64,000 nucleotides of DNA from an uncultured Alphaproteobacteria bacterium (GTDB lineage Bacteria > Pseudomonadota > Alphaproteobacteria > GCA-2731375), in NCBI GenBank assembly GCA_951812805.1, contig CATOSZ010000003.1, positions 2,124,557 through 2,188,556 on the forward strand, given 5' to 3'. Under the pieces are notes generated by a model that was not told the DNA's origin, ran no database searches, and saw only the letters and a list, made by a program, of their open reading frames with translations. The translations under genes and the position numbers were made by a program. Shown here piece after piece: positions 53,105-62,820 of the stretch (its first letter is position 1; each line of letters starts with the position of its first letter).

Positions 53105-55870
53105 TTCCGCCAAGGCCGTTTCCACGTCCCGCCAGGCGCCCTCGATCCGCGCCTCGTCCGTCGCCGTCGGTGGTTGCCCCGCACGCAGGCTCTCTTCGAT
53201 CCCGGTGAAGAGCTGCGAGAGCACTTCCGCCCCGGCGTTGCCCGAGGCGCCGGCCAGGGTATGGGCGGCATCCATCGCCGCCGCGTCGTCGCCGGCCTCC
53301 CGGGCGGCGCGATATTTGGCGAGGGCGGCCCGCGCCGTCTCCTCGAACAAGGTCACGATCTCCAGCGCCTCGCTCGTTATCGCGCCGTAGACTTCTTCCA
53401 AACGGGCGGCATTGAGGACGCGGGGGGCGGCCGTCGTGGCGGGGGTCGTGGGCGCTTCGCCGGTTCCGGTCCAATGCGCGAGGACCGCCATCAAATGATC
53501 GAAGCGGACGGGTTTCTTCACCACCGCGTTCATGCCCGCGTCGAGACAAAGCTGCAGGTCCTCCTCGCTCGTGCTCGCGGTCATGGCGAGGATCGGCGGG
53601 GCGAAGCCGGACGCGCGCAGGCGCCGGGTCGCTGCGATGCCGTCGAGACGGGGCATATGCCGGTCCATCAGCACGGCATCGAAGGGCGCCTCGGTCGCGG
53701 CCTCGATACAGGCGATGGCCGCTTCGCCGTCGACGGCATCGACGACCTCGTGTCCGGCCCGGCTCAGCATCCGGTTCGCGACCTGCCGGTTCACCGCGTT
53801 GTCCTCGACGTTCAGCAGCCGAAGCTGTCGGTCGGGCACCGCCTGGGGTCGTATCGCCTCGTCGGCCGTCGCGGCCTCCGCCGCGGCGCGGGGAAAGTGC
53901 GCGGTGAAATGGAACCGGCTGCCCGCCCCGGGGGTGCTCTCCACACCGATCTCGCCGTCCATCAGGCGGACCAGCCGGCGGCAGATGGCGAGGCCGAGGC
54001 CCGTCCCGCCGAACCGCCGTGCGGTATCCGCTCCATCCTGTTGATAGGGCGAGAATAGCCGGGCCTGGGTGTCGGCCGAAATGCCGACGCCGGTATCGCG
54101 GACGGAGAAGGCCAGTTCGACCGCGCCGTCGCGATTTCCCTTTGCGACATTTTCGACGTGAAGGGAGACAGTACCGGCGTCGGTGAACTTGATGGCGTTG
54201 GAGACGAGGTTGAGCAGTACCTGGCGGAGGCGGAAGGGATCGCCGACGAGGGCAGGGGGGACGTCTTCCGCGACATCCCAAACCAGCGCCAGTCCCCGGG
54301 CCTCCGCGCCGGGCGTCATCAGCCGCGCGGCTTCGGCGACGACGTCGCGGGCATTGAAGGGGATGGCCTCCAGGGTCAGTCGATCCGCCTCCAACCGCGC
54401 CATATCCAGCATGTCGTCGACAACGCGCACCAGGGCCCGGCCGGAGCCGAGGATGGCCTCGACACAGTCCCGGGCTTCGGCTTCGAGTTTCATGCCCTGC
54501 AGTAGCTGCGCCATGCCGAGGACACCGTTCATCGGCGTGCGGACCTCGTGGCTCATCATCGCCAGAAAATCTGACTTGGCGCGGTTGGCCTCCTCCGCGC
54601 GTTGGGCGGCGGTTTCGGCGCCCGCATAGGACGTACCCTGCGCGCTGGCGAAGACAAAAAAGACGACGACCAGCGGTGCTACCGGATCGAGCAGCCAGTG
54701 ATAGTCGGCAAAGGCGAACCAGGAGACGGCGAGCGTCGCGACGCCGCCGAGCACGGCGATCGTCAGGCCCGTGACGGCGCCGAAGCGGCGCAGCAGCACG
54801 ATCAACAGCAAACCCAGGACGGCCATGGCGGTGATCTCCACCCCATCCGCGATAGCCGGGCGCAACAGATGGTCGCCGGCCAGCAATTGCTCGGCGATCT
54901 GCGCGCGGATCTCGACATGGGGGATGGCGATCTCCAGCGGCGTCGCGCCATTGTCCAGCAGGCGCGCGGCCTGAGTACGCAGAAAGATAATTCTGCCGGC
55001 GATTTCGCCCTCGGCGATCTCGCCGGCCAGCACGCGCCAGGCCGGGATGTAGCGTTGCGGCTCGTGCCGGGTGAAGCGGCCGAGGACCTGTCCGTGGGCA
55101 TCCGTCGGGATTTCCAGCCGACCGATCTTCACCCGCTCGATGCCGGTTCGCTCGCCGAGCGCTTCGGCCCCGACGGCACCGGACGAACGAACGGCGTAGC
55201 CCTTGACGCCCTGGGCGACGCGGAGCGCTTCGGCGATCACCGTCGGGTAGAGATGATCACCCAGCTGCAGCAGTAGCGGCATCTGCCGGGTGACGCGGTC
55301 GTAGACATGGATCGCATTGAAGGCGCCGTTCCCGCGGGCGACGGCCTGGAACGCCGGTGGATTGACGATCGCCGTCCGGTAGCGGGGCAGGAAGTGCGTC
55401 GGATCGTCACCGAGGCTGACGAAGCCCGCCTGCCGACCCGGTTTTGGCGGTGGCTCATCGGAGTTGGTCGCCCCGAGACCGGCTTCCCGGCCCTGGGTCA
55501 GCAGGAAGCCCGTGACGACGGGTGCCGATGCCATGGCCGCGAGCAGCGCTGCGTCGTCGCTCTTTCCCGCCTCGCGCGGCGAGAAGATGTCGTCCAGGAC
55601 GATCGCCGCCGCACCCGCATCGGCAAGGTTCGCGATCAGCTCGGCCAGGCGCTTCTGTGGCCAAGGGGCGGGGCCGAGCCGTGTGCGCGATGCCGCGTCG
55701 ATATCGACGATGCGCACCGGTACCGTCGGGTCCCAGCTGCGGGGTAACTCCCGCTGGTAGGCGTCGAAAGTGAGGCTGCGGATCTGTTGCACCAATGCGG
55801 GATCCCAGATCCGGATCATCAGGATCAGGAGGAGAACCGCATAGGGCAGAAGCTTGAGCGCACGGGCCAT
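53090..55870 (-). CDS. CHASE2-domain hybrid histidine kinase with receiver and HPT domains
   Basis: 926 residues. Order: TM1 (LKLLPYAVLLLILMIRIW); CHASE2 sensor (IVDIDAASRTRLGPAPWPQ, DAGAAAIVLDDIFSPRE, IIFLRTQAARLLD); three TMs (~355-425); HisKA with MMSHEVRTPMNGVLG (H441); HATPase with GVGIS and [13 protein letters not shown] with NVEDNAVNRQVA and Asp736 in VLMDRHMPRLDG; HPT with AAHTLAGASGNAGA (H870). This is a complete His-Asp-His phosphorelay chain that would need a separate response regulator. CHASE2 senses an unknown extracellular signal. Other CHASE2 proteins often occur with FecR proteins; one lies at 3.3 kb but not next to it. Confidence 0.92.
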   Translation of the reverse strand: MARALKLLPYAVLLLILMIRIWDPALVQQIRSLTFDAYQRELPRSWDPTVPVRIVDIDAASRTRLGPAPWPQKRLAELIANLADAGAAAIVLDDIFSPREAGKSDDAALLAAMASAPVVTGFLLTQGREAGLGATNSDEPPPKPGRQAGFVSLGDDPTHFLPRYRTAIVNPPAFQAVARGNGAFNAIHVYDRVTRQMPLLLQLGDHLYPTVIAEALRVAQGVKGYAVRSSGAVGAEALGERTGIERVKIGRLEIPTDAHGQVLGRFTRHEPQRYIPAWRVLAGEIAEGEIAGRIIFLRTQAARLLDNGATPLEIAIPHVEIRAQIAEQLLAGDHLLRPAIADGVEITAMAVLGLLLIVLLRRFGAVTGLTIAVLGGVATLAVSWFAFADYHWLLDPVAPLVVVFFVFASAQGTSYAGAETAAQRAEEANRAKSDFLAMMSHEVRTPMNGVLGMAQLLQGMKLEAEARDCVEAILGSGRALVRVVDDMLDMARLEADRLTLEAIPFNARDVVAEAARLMTPGAEARGLALVWDVAEDVPPALVGDPFRLRQVLLNLVSNAIKFTDAGTVSLHVENVAKGNRDGAVELAFSVRDTGVGISADTQARLFSPYQQDGADTARRFGGTGLGLAICRRLVRLMDGEIGVESTPGAGSRFHFTAHFPRAAAEAATADEAIRPQAVPDRQLRLLNVEDNAVNRQVANRMLSRAGHEVVDAVDGEAAIACIEAATEAPFDAVLMDRHMPRLDGIAATRRLRASGFAPPILAMTASTSEEDLQLCLDAGMNAVVKKPVRFDHLMAVLAHWTGTGEAPTTPATTAAPRVLNAARLEEVYGAITSEALEIVTLFEETARAALAKYRAAREAGDDAAAMDAAHTLAGASGNAGAEVLSQLFTGIEESLRAGQPPTATDEARIEGAWRDVETALAELRAG

Positions 55871-55942
55871 AGGCCGCTGGCGACCTCGTCGATTGTTTCG
55901 CTGCGAATCTTTCGGCCAGCCTGCGGCAATTTCGAGGACGGC

Positions 55943-57118
55943 TCAAGCCAGCGCGGTGAGGGCGGCGCACAAGGTCAGGGCGGCGATCAGGGGCCCGAAG
56001 CCGGCGAAGCCGATGGCGGCCAGGGTCCAACCACCGACGGTGGCGGCGAGCAACCAGCCCGCCGAGGCCGAGGTGCTGTTGAGACCCATCACCGTGCCGC
56101 GAACGTCGGCCGGCGCCTCCGCCATGGCAGCCATCAGGGCCGGGCGTGAAAGCGCGTTGGTAAAGGAATAGGCGACGCCGAGCGCGACGGTCAGCGTAAG
56201 CGAGTCGGTGAGGCCGAACAGGGCTAAAGCGACGGCGCCCGAGGCCAGGAGGGAGAGCGCGAAGGTCAGCCGACGGTTGGCGAAGGCGTCGCCGATGCGT
56301 CCCCCGATGATGGTGCCGGCGATATTGCCCAGCGCATAGATTGCCAGCGGAATCGCCACGTCGCGGATCGAGAGACCATGCGCGGTTTGCAGGAAGGTGG
56401 CGTAGAAGACGGAGACGATGCCGAAGCAGATCCGCTCGCCCAATACGCTTCCCAGCAGGCGGATCACCGGGGCGGAAAGGATCTGGCGCAGCGGCGGCGG
56501 GCGGGCGGCGCCAGCGGCCGGCCCGTCCCGTTTCATCGCCGTCACCGGCCGGGTCGTGGCGAAGAGGCCGACGGCGGCGACTACGGCGAGGCCGGCAACG
56601 CCGAGATGTACGCCCCGCCAGCCGATCGTCTCGCCGACCCAGGCGGCGAGCGGCACGCCGATCAGCAGGGTGAGGGATTGCCCGCTCATGACCCAGCCGA
56701 GCGCGCGGGCGAGGCGGGCCTTGTCGACGCGCAACGAGATCTCGGCCAGGCTGACGCCGGTATAGATGCCGCTGCATGCGCCGGCGAGAAAGGACCAGCC
56801 GAGCACGCCCCAGTAGCTTTCCGCCCAGGCGACGCCCGAGAGCGCCACGGCGAGGGCGGCGGTACCGCCGACGAGAAAGCCGCGCCGTCCCCAACGGTCG
56901 GAGCCGGCGCCGGAGACGAACGAGGCGAGACCCCAGGCGACCGAGGCGACGGCGAGCAGGAAGGCGACATCGGCGACGTCGACGGCGAGGTCGTCGGCCA
57001 TGACCAGCATGAAGGGTGCGCGGGTGGTGCCGCCCGCCGTCACCACCAGCATCGAGAATCCGCTGGCAACGATCAGCGCCCACGGCATGGCCCGGCCCAG
57101 GGGCCCCTTGCGGCTCAC
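55943..57118 (-). CDS. MFS transporter
   Basis: 391 residues from GTG 57118, which overlaps the stop of the LLM gene (GTGA). An ATG at 57085 would remove eleven residues. About 12 hydrophobic segments; the MFS loop motif after TM2 reads SGAGSDRWGRRGFLVGGT. In the C-terminal half the related motif is GGRIGDAFANRRL. Likely carries the substrate or product of the catabolic operon across the inner membrane by proton exchange. Last gene of the leftward operon. Confidence 0.85.
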   Translation of the reverse strand: MSRKGPLGRAMPWALIVASGFSMLVVTAGGTTRAPFMLVMADDLAVDVADVAFLLAVASVAWGLASFVSGAGSDRWGRRGFLVGGTAALAVALSGVAWAESYWGVLGWSFLAGACSGIYTGVSLAEISLRVDKARLARALGWVMSGQSLTLLIGVPLAAWVGETIGWRGVHLGVAGLAVVAAVGLFATTRPVTAMKRDGPAAGAARPPPLRQILSAPVIRLLGSVLGERICFGIVSVFYATFLQTAHGLSIRDVAIPLAIYALGNIAGTIIGGRIGDAFANRRLTFALSLLASGAVALALFGLTDSLTLTVALGVAYSFTNALSRPALMAAMAEAPADVRGTVMGLNSTSASAGWLLAATVGGWTLAAIGFAGFGPLIAALTLCAALTALA

Positions 57119-57942
57119 GCGGGCAGCAGCTCGCGCGCCTGTTCCAGCTGGTCGGGATCGGCGAAGGGAATGACCAACAGGGCGTCGTCGAGGCCGAGGT
57201 CCTCCAACCGCCGTAGCCGGTTCCGCGCCTCGGCGGGGGGGCAGACGAGGTTGATCGTGGTGCGCGCGATCAGCGGGGTGATCGTCGGCTCGGCCCGGAA
57301 ATCGGTGAAGATGTTCGCCAGCACGGTTCGCCCGCCACCCGCCGTGCGGAACATGTCGATGCCCGTCGCCAGGTCCTCGTGCGTCGTATAGATGCCGGAG
57401 GCGATCCAGCCGTCGCATTGCGTGGCCGCCATGTCGATCCAGCGCCGGCTGCGCCAGGCGCCGAGCATGACGGGCGGGCCCGCGTCGGCACCGGGCCAGG
57501 GCGTGAGCGCCGGGCCGTACACCGCCTCACCGGCCCAGGTTCGCCGCATGGTCGCCAGCAACTCCGGCAGGGCGCGGAAGCGGCCGTCGTAGTCGGCCTC
57601 GACGGCGCGGAAGTCCGCTTCGGTCGAGCCGGCACCGATGCCGAGACGCAGGCGGCGGTCCGACAGCAGATCGAGCGTGGCGACCCGGTGTGCCAGCTCC
57701 ACCGGATGGCGCAACGGCAGTTGCAGCACGCAAGTACCGAGCTCGATGCGGTTCGTCACGCCGGCGAGCAGGGAGAGCTGTTGCAGCGGGTCGACGGTCG
57801 GAAAGCCGCGACCGAGCGCGTCCGTCACCCAAAGGCCGGAAAAGCCCAAAGCTTCCGCCCGACTCGCCATCCCGGCGGCCCGTTCCGCCACCGAACCGCC
57901 ATCCTCCCGGGGGGAGGGGATCATCACCACGCCCAATTTCAT
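57115..57942 (-). CDS. LLM-class flavin-dependent oxidoreductase
   Basis: 275 residues. ATG 57942 gives the typical N-terminus (KLGVVMIPSPREDGG); codons upstream are not conserved-looking. Landmarks: RAEALGFSGLWVTDALGRG, IELGTCVLQLPLRHPVELAH, DRRLRLGIGAGSTEADF and PPVMLGAWRSRRWIDMA. Luciferase-like TIM barrel using reduced FMN or F420. It is shorter than the usual ~330, as several loops are short. Its stop overlaps the MFS start. Functionally it is likely a monooxygenase in the same pathway. Confidence 0.87.
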   Translation of the reverse strand: MKLGVVMIPSPREDGGSVAERAAGMASRAEALGFSGLWVTDALGRGFPTVDPLQQLSLLAGVTNRIELGTCVLQLPLRHPVELAHRVATLDLLSDRRLRLGIGAGSTEADFRAVEADYDGRFRALPELLATMRRTWAGEAVYGPALTPWPGADAGPPVMLGAWRSRRWIDMAATQCDGWIASGIYTTHEDLATGIDMFRTAGGGRTVLANIFTDFRAEPTITPLIARTTINLVCPPAEARNRLRRLEDLGLDDALLVIPFADPDQLEQARELLPA

Positions 57943-58035
57943 CGTGCTGAAACTCCGAGGCTGCCGCGCCGGCAATGGCGCCCGGGGGTGATAGCGCAAG
58001 CGGCGGACCGGTGAAACCGTCGCCGCGAACAAATC

Positions 58036-59652
58036 CTAGTCGGAAGCGGGGCCGATCCAGTCGGTGACGCTCGAATCCCAGGCCCGGCCGACACCCCATT
58101 CGCGCAGCTCGTGGCGCGCGATCTCGTTCTTGGTCATGGTGCGCGGGAAGGCCTCGACGAAGGCGACATAGCGCGGCACCTTGAAATAGGCGATCCGTTC
58201 CTTGCACCAGGCGACGATCTCCGCCGGCGGCGGCGGGTCGGCGGGGTCGGCGGCGTGGATATAAGCCTTGATGTCTTCCTCGCCGACGTCCGAGGGCACG
58301 CCGACCACGGCGCAGTCGATGACGCCCGGGTGCGAGGTGATCGCCTTCTCGACCTCGAAGGCGGAGACGTTCTCGCCGCGCCGGCGGATCCAGTGCGCCT
58401 CACGGCCGACGAAATGGACGTAGCCGTCTTCGTCCAGATAGCCGAGATCGCCGGAGTGGTACCAGAAGTTCCGCCAGGCGGCGATCGTCTCCTCCGGCTT
58501 GTTGATGTAGCGCATCATCGAGGTGTTCGGCACCTTTGGGCGAACCAGCAGCTGGCCCGTGGTGTTGGGCGGCAGCGGGTTGTCGTCGTCGTCGACGGCG
58601 ATGATGTCGGCCCAGCCGTGCGGCCGGCCGCAGGTGCCGAGCTTGCGATCGTGCACCCGTTCGGAGCAGATCAGCACGCCCATCTCGGTCATCGAATAGA
58701 CCTCGAGCATCGGCGTGCCGTAGCGCGCTTCGAACTCGTCGCGCAGGTCGCGGCGGACCTGGCCGGCGGCGATGCCGACGCCGACCCGGACTTTGTGCTC
58801 GCGGTCCCGCTCGCTCGCCGGCTGGCGCAGCAGCACCGCCATCATGGTGCCGAGCGGATCGATCACCGTGGCGCCGTACTTGCGCACGGTGTTCCAGTAG
58901 TTGGAGGCGGAGAACCACTTCTCCATGACGCCGGTCATGCCCCAGTAGAGCGGGCTGGTAATCGCGAACTGCTGGCCGCCGATATGAAAGAAGTGCGAGT
59001 TGGCGAAGTGGACGTCGTCCTCGCGCGCCTCCGCGATCTCGCCGTAACGAATGGCGGCAGCGATGTAATAAAGGTGCGAGACGAGCACGCCCTTCGGCAT
59101 CGAGGTGCTGCCGCCGGTATAGACGATGGCCATCGGATCCGTCGGCTGGACGTCGACCTCGGGCAGGCTCTCGCCGCCCTCCAGCAGATCCTCGACCGCA
59201 AGGGCGCCACCCCCTTCGACCGAAGCGAGGTCGCCCTTGACGAAGACGCGCGGCGCCAGCTCCAGCATCCCCCGGGCGGCGTTGAGGGCGGGGGCCAGCT
59301 CCTCGTCGACGACCAGCAGTTTGGCCCCGGTGTCGTTCAGGCTGTAGGCGAGGTCGTCCTTGACCAGCGAGACGTTGAGCGAGGCGTAGATCGCCCCGAG
59401 CTTGGCGCAGGCGAACCAGATCACCGCCTGTTCGACGCAGTTGTACATGAAGGTCGCGACGACATCGCCCTTGGCGATGGCGTACTCGTCGGCCAGGCGG
59501 TTCGCCATCCGGTTGGACAGCCGGTCGGCCTCGGCGTAGGTCAACACCTCGTCCCGGCAGATCAGGAACGGCTTGTCGCCCTTCTCCGCCCGCATGACGA
59601 TCAACTCGCGAAGCGTGGTGGCGACAGGCTCGTGGCCGAGAATATCGATCAT
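58036..59652 (-). CDS. Acyl-CoA synthetase / AMP-dependent ligase
   Basis: 538 residues; ATG 59652 with AAGGAGG upstream and an ATGA overlap with the CoA-transferase stop. ANL motifs: P-loop-like IVYTGGSTSMPKGVLVSH (A3 variant: Ser-Met where Gly-x is common), EVYSMTEMGVLI (A5), WYHSGDLGYLDEDGY (A7), GREAHWIRRRGENVSAFEVE (A8) and the acylation Lys in FPRTMTKNEIARHE. The enzyme makes an acyl-AMP then acyl-CoA from a carboxylate. The large hydrophobic pocket region contains SHFFHIGGQQFA, as in long-chain or aromatic/crotonobetaine CoA ligases (CaiC-like). It would activate the pathway substrate. Confidence 0.92.
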   Translation of the reverse strand: MIDILGHEPVATTLRELIVMRAEKGDKPFLICRDEVLTYAEADRLSNRMANRLADEYAIAKGDVVATFMYNCVEQAVIWFACAKLGAIYASLNVSLVKDDLAYSLNDTGAKLLVVDEELAPALNAARGMLELAPRVFVKGDLASVEGGGALAVEDLLEGGESLPEVDVQPTDPMAIVYTGGSTSMPKGVLVSHLYYIAAAIRYGEIAEAREDDVHFANSHFFHIGGQQFAITSPLYWGMTGVMEKWFSASNYWNTVRKYGATVIDPLGTMMAVLLRQPASERDREHKVRVGVGIAAGQVRRDLRDEFEARYGTPMLEVYSMTEMGVLICSERVHDRKLGTCGRPHGWADIIAVDDDDNPLPPNTTGQLLVRPKVPNTSMMRYINKPEETIAAWRNFWYHSGDLGYLDEDGYVHFVGREAHWIRRRGENVSAFEVEKAITSHPGVIDCAVVGVPSDVGEEDIKAYIHAADPADPPPPAEIVAWCKERIAYFKVPRYVAFVEAFPRTMTKNEIARHELREWGVGRAWDSSVTDWIGPASD

Positions 59653-61646
59653 GCACGATCCTCCTTCTTGCCGGCTTCGCCCAGGCCGACGACGCCGCTC
59701 GCGGCGAGATGGGTGTGGGCCGCCTCGTCCTTGCCGAGGATGCGGCGCAGCACGTAATCGTCGCTCTCGCCCAGCAGCGGCGCCGTCTTGCGGAGCGGTG
59801 GCCGCGCGCCGTCGACGCGCCACGGTGCGGCGACCAGCAGTTCCTCGCCCGTATAGGGGTGCGAAGCGGCAAGCCAACCGGAACAACCGGCGAAGGCCGG
59901 CGCGTCGTCCGTCGCCTCCAGTGCCAGAACCTTGGTAACCGCGCCGCGCCGGGCCCGGGCAACGGTCTCGATGCGATCGGCCGGCAGGCCGTCGAGATCG
60001 AGCCAGTCGGCGCCGCGGGGCAGGTCGAGGGCAAAGTCCCGGCCGTCATCGGCACGGACGATGGCACCGGTCCGTGGCTCCCCCTGGCGGGGTGATCCGG
60101 CGAGGGCCGCCGCCGCCTCGATCTGGGAGAGGTCGATGGCGTGGCCCCGCCCGCTCTCCCGCGCGGCGAGCATGCCGGCGAGCGCGCACATGGTGGCGAA
60201 GGCGGCGGCGTTGGGATCGCTCAGCGAGAACGTGGGCGAGCCCACGAACTCCCCCGCGTCGCAAATGTCGATTTCGGCGCCGGCGAGCGCACTCAACACC
60301 AGCCCGTAGGCGCGGAGGTTCTCCACGGCCGAGCCTTGGCCCGGTCCGCTCATCGACAACTGGCAGAGCCTTGGATTGCAAGCCCACAATGCCTCCACCC
60401 CTAGGCCCAAGCGATCCATGGTGCCGACGGTGAAGTTCTCCAGTACCAGGTCGCTCTGCGCCGCGAGGGACTTGAACAGGGCCTTGCCGTCGTCGTGCTT
60501 GAGGTCGAGGGCGAGGCCGTGCTTGTTGCGGTTGAGGCTGTGGAAATAGAGCGAGGATTCGACCCAGGCCCGCCGGTCCATCTTGCCGCGGAGCGCCTCG
60601 TTCCCGCGCGTTCGATAGAGGTCGAAGCGGTTCGGCGACTCGAGCTTGATCACCTCGGCGCCGAGGTCTGCGAGGATCTGCCCCACCATCGGCCCCGACC
60701 AGACCCAGGCGAGCTCCAGACAGCGCAGACCGGCGAGCGGCGACCCGTCTCCGCCGGCGGCGGCGGCGAGTGGCGCTGCGGTCGGACTCTCCCGGCAGAT
60801 CGCGGGTAGCAGGGGGCCTTCGTCGTCGATGAAGTGCTGGCGGAAGACCCGGCGTTCCGCCGCCTCCGCCTGGCTGTAGACCGGGGCGATGACCGCGCCG
60901 TGCTCTAGGCCGCGGGCCAGCAACTCGTCCCGGCTGAAGCCGGCGAGCGTTTCCTCCAACCGCCGGTCGGCCTCGGCGCTGTCGCGGGCGAGCGTGAAGG
61001 GATCGGAAAAGGCGTCCCCACCGGCCCATTCCGGATTGCCGAGAGCGCTCCGGATCGCCCGCCAGTCGCGGCGCGAACGGCCGAGCAGGGCGACATGGCC
61101 GTCGCGGCAGGCGAAGAAGCCCATGGGAAAGATGCCGCCATGGTCGACGCAGACGCGGCCGTTGCGCTTCCAGCTATGGCGCATCTCCTCGGCGCCACCG
61201 GAATTCTGCAAGGCGAAGGATCGGACGATATCCGCGGCGGAGACGTCGTACCGCACGGCCGGCCCGTCGCCGGCGCGAGGACGGCGCCAGAGTTCGGCGA
61301 GGGCGAGGATGACGCCATAGAGCGCACACCACTTCTCCGGCATCTCCGCGGGCAGGGGGAGGGGTGGCCCGTCGGCCCGGCCGATTACCGCCGCGGCGCC
61401 GCCGGCGGCGCTGGCGAGGATGCCGGAGCCCGCCTGGCCGACCTGGAAATCCCATAGCCGTATTTCGCACCGATGCCGGGCCTCGCCGCCGCCGGTGATC
61501 CAGATGTCGGCGCCGGATTCGTTCTTCAGGGGATCGCGCGCGCCGAGCCGGCGCAGCCAGTGCGCCGCGTGACGGGTCGATGTGTTGCCCGCCTCGACGC
61601 CGATCCGGTTCAGCGCCTCGAAGGCGATGGCGCGCGCGCCGTTCAC
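59649..61646 (-). CDS. Double-domain CoA-transferase family III protein
   Basis: 665 residues from GTG 61646, which overlaps the dehydratase stop (GTGA). The C-terminal ~380 residues start LRCLELAWVWSGPMVGQILA, ADLGAEVIKLESPNRFDL, then SSLYFHSLNRNKHGLALDLK and DLVLENFTVGTMDRLGLG, a canonical CaiB/BaiF domain. The N-terminal ~280 residues lack the standard CoA-transferase opening, but RNGRVCVDHGGIFPMGFFACRDGHVALLG and ARGLEHGAVIAPVYSQAEAAERRVF resemble the C-terminal half of such a domain. Thus it is a tandem (possibly permuted) fusion. It moves CoA between acids; the active Asp is expected near the DVSQIEA-type segment DLSQIEAAAAL. Confidence 0.86.
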   Translation of the reverse strand: MNGARAIAFEALNRIGVEAGNTSTRHAAHWLRRLGARDPLKNESGADIWITGGGEARHRCEIRLWDFQVGQAGSGILASAAGGAAAVIGRADGPPLPLPAEMPEKWCALYGVILALAELWRRPRAGDGPAVRYDVSAADIVRSFALQNSGGAEEMRHSWKRNGRVCVDHGGIFPMGFFACRDGHVALLGRSRRDWRAIRSALGNPEWAGGDAFSDPFTLARDSAEADRRLEETLAGFSRDELLARGLEHGAVIAPVYSQAEAAERRVFRQHFIDDEGPLLPAICRESPTAAPLAAAAGGDGSPLAGLRCLELAWVWSGPMVGQILADLGAEVIKLESPNRFDLYRTRGNEALRGKMDRRAWVESSLYFHSLNRNKHGLALDLKHDDGKALFKSLAAQSDLVLENFTVGTMDRLGLGVEALWACNPRLCQLSMSGPGQGSAVENLRAYGLVLSALAGAEIDICDAGEFVGSPTFSLSDPNAAAFATMCALAGMLAARESGRGHAIDLSQIEAAAALAGSPRQGEPRTGAIVRADDGRDFALDLPRGADWLDLDGLPADRIETVARARRGAVTKVLALEATDDAPAFAGCSGWLAASHPYTGEELLVAAPWRVDGARPPLRKTAPLLGESDDYVLRRILGKDEAAHTHLAASGVVGLGEAGKKEDRA

Positions 61647-62806
61647 TCCGCCGGTTCCGCGAGGGGCAGCGGCACCGCGCCGCCGGCCCGCGTCGGCAGC
61701 GCGACCGCGGCGGTACCGGATGCCGAATGCTCGCCCTTCTGGTTCACCGCCACCACGTCGAGGTCGACTAGATGGGCGGCGCCTTGTCGGCGCTTGCCCG
61801 TCACCGTGCCGCGCCACCAGATCGTGTTGCCCACCAGGTTCGGCCGGCGCACGGAGACGGAAAGCTTGTGCAAGAAGCCGTGATCGCCGATCCAGTTGGT
61901 CAGCATGTGCTGTGCCCAGGAGATGCGCTGTGGGCCGATGTCGTAGGCGCCGCCCATGCCGACGTCGCGTCCCGTCTCCGCCTCCAGATGGCCGCGGCCC
62001 GCGGCGTCCTTGGCACCGGTCTTGGGATTGATGTGGTAGTCGGCATGCCGACGGCGGTAGCGCAGCGCGTCGCCATGGGCACCGCCGTAGGGCAGCGCGC
62101 CCTGGGTCGCCGCGTAATAGGCGAGGATATCGGTGATGTTGAGCGGCCCTTTGACCACCGGCGGGATCTCCTGGCCGTCTTCGATATCGTCCCAGTAGAG
62201 CGGCTCGGCGCCCCGGCGCGGCTCCGCCAGCACTTCGGCCTCGATCTCGGCCAGGGCTTCGGGGGTGTAGCGTTCTGGTTCGGCCATCTGTGGCGGGGCC
62301 GCATCGCCGCGCTCGGCCTTCAGGGCGTCGCCGCGCGGTGTGCGGGCGCAATGGCCGATCGCCGTCGCCGCCAGGCGGTCGTGCTGGTTGAAATAGCGCA
62401 CCTCGCCCGACTGCAGAGCCCAGCGCTTGAAGCGCCGGCCGGACTTCACCTGTTGGCTGATCATCCGCACGTCGACATGGAAACGATCATCGACGCGGAT
62501 CGGCTCGTACCAGGTCCAATCGGTGCCGGCATAGACCCACTGCACGCCGGACAGCTTCGGCGCCACGATGGTGCTGTCGACCGCATAGAGAATACATGGC
62601 GGCGCCAGCATGGTGCCGGCCGCCGATGCCGGGCCGTAATCCGGGTCCAGCCACAGCGGATTATCGTCGCCGACGCCCCAGGCAAAATGGCGGATGGCAT
62701 CGCGGCTCGTCGTCTCGATCCACTGCATGCGGGCGCGGCGCAGCGGCTCGCCGATCAGGCTGGCCGCCTCCGCCAGGCGTTCCTCGGTGATCTGACCCCA
62801 GCTCAT
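61643..62806 (-). CDS. MaoC/FAS1-like double hot-dog dehydratase
   Basis: 387 residues. The N-terminal half (IRHFAWGVGDDNPLWLDPDY, then PPCILYAV) is a FAS1-type/MaoC-like N domain. The C-terminal half (YWDDIEDGQEIPPVVKGPLN, ITDILAYYAATQG, RRHADYHINPKTGAKDAAGR, then GPQRISWAQHMLTNWIGDHG) is a second hot-dog. The hydratase-type Asp/His pair is expected around WAQHMLTNWIGD. Such two-domain proteins hydrate or dehydrate 2-enoyl-CoA or bind 3-hydroxyacyl-CoA. Stop overlaps the CoA-transferase start; third gene of the leftward operon. Confidence 0.85.
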   Translation of the reverse strand: MSWGQITEERLAEAASLIGEPLRRARMQWIETTSRDAIRHFAWGVGDDNPLWLDPDYGPASAAGTMLAPPCILYAVDSTIVAPKLSGVQWVYAGTDWTWYEPIRVDDRFHVDVRMISQQVKSGRRFKRWALQSGEVRYFNQHDRLAATAIGHCARTPRGDALKAERGDAAPPQMAEPERYTPEALAEIEAEVLAEPRRGAEPLYWDDIEDGQEIPPVVKGPLNITDILAYYAATQGALPYGGAHGDALRYRRRHADYHINPKTGAKDAAGRGHLEAETGRDVGMGGAYDIGPQRISWAQHMLTNWIGDHGFLHKLSVSVRRPNLVGNTIWWRGTVTGKRRQGAAHLVDLDVVAVNQKGEHSASGTAAVALPTRAGGAVPLPLAEPAE

Positions 62807-62820
62807 GCGCCGATGCCCGG

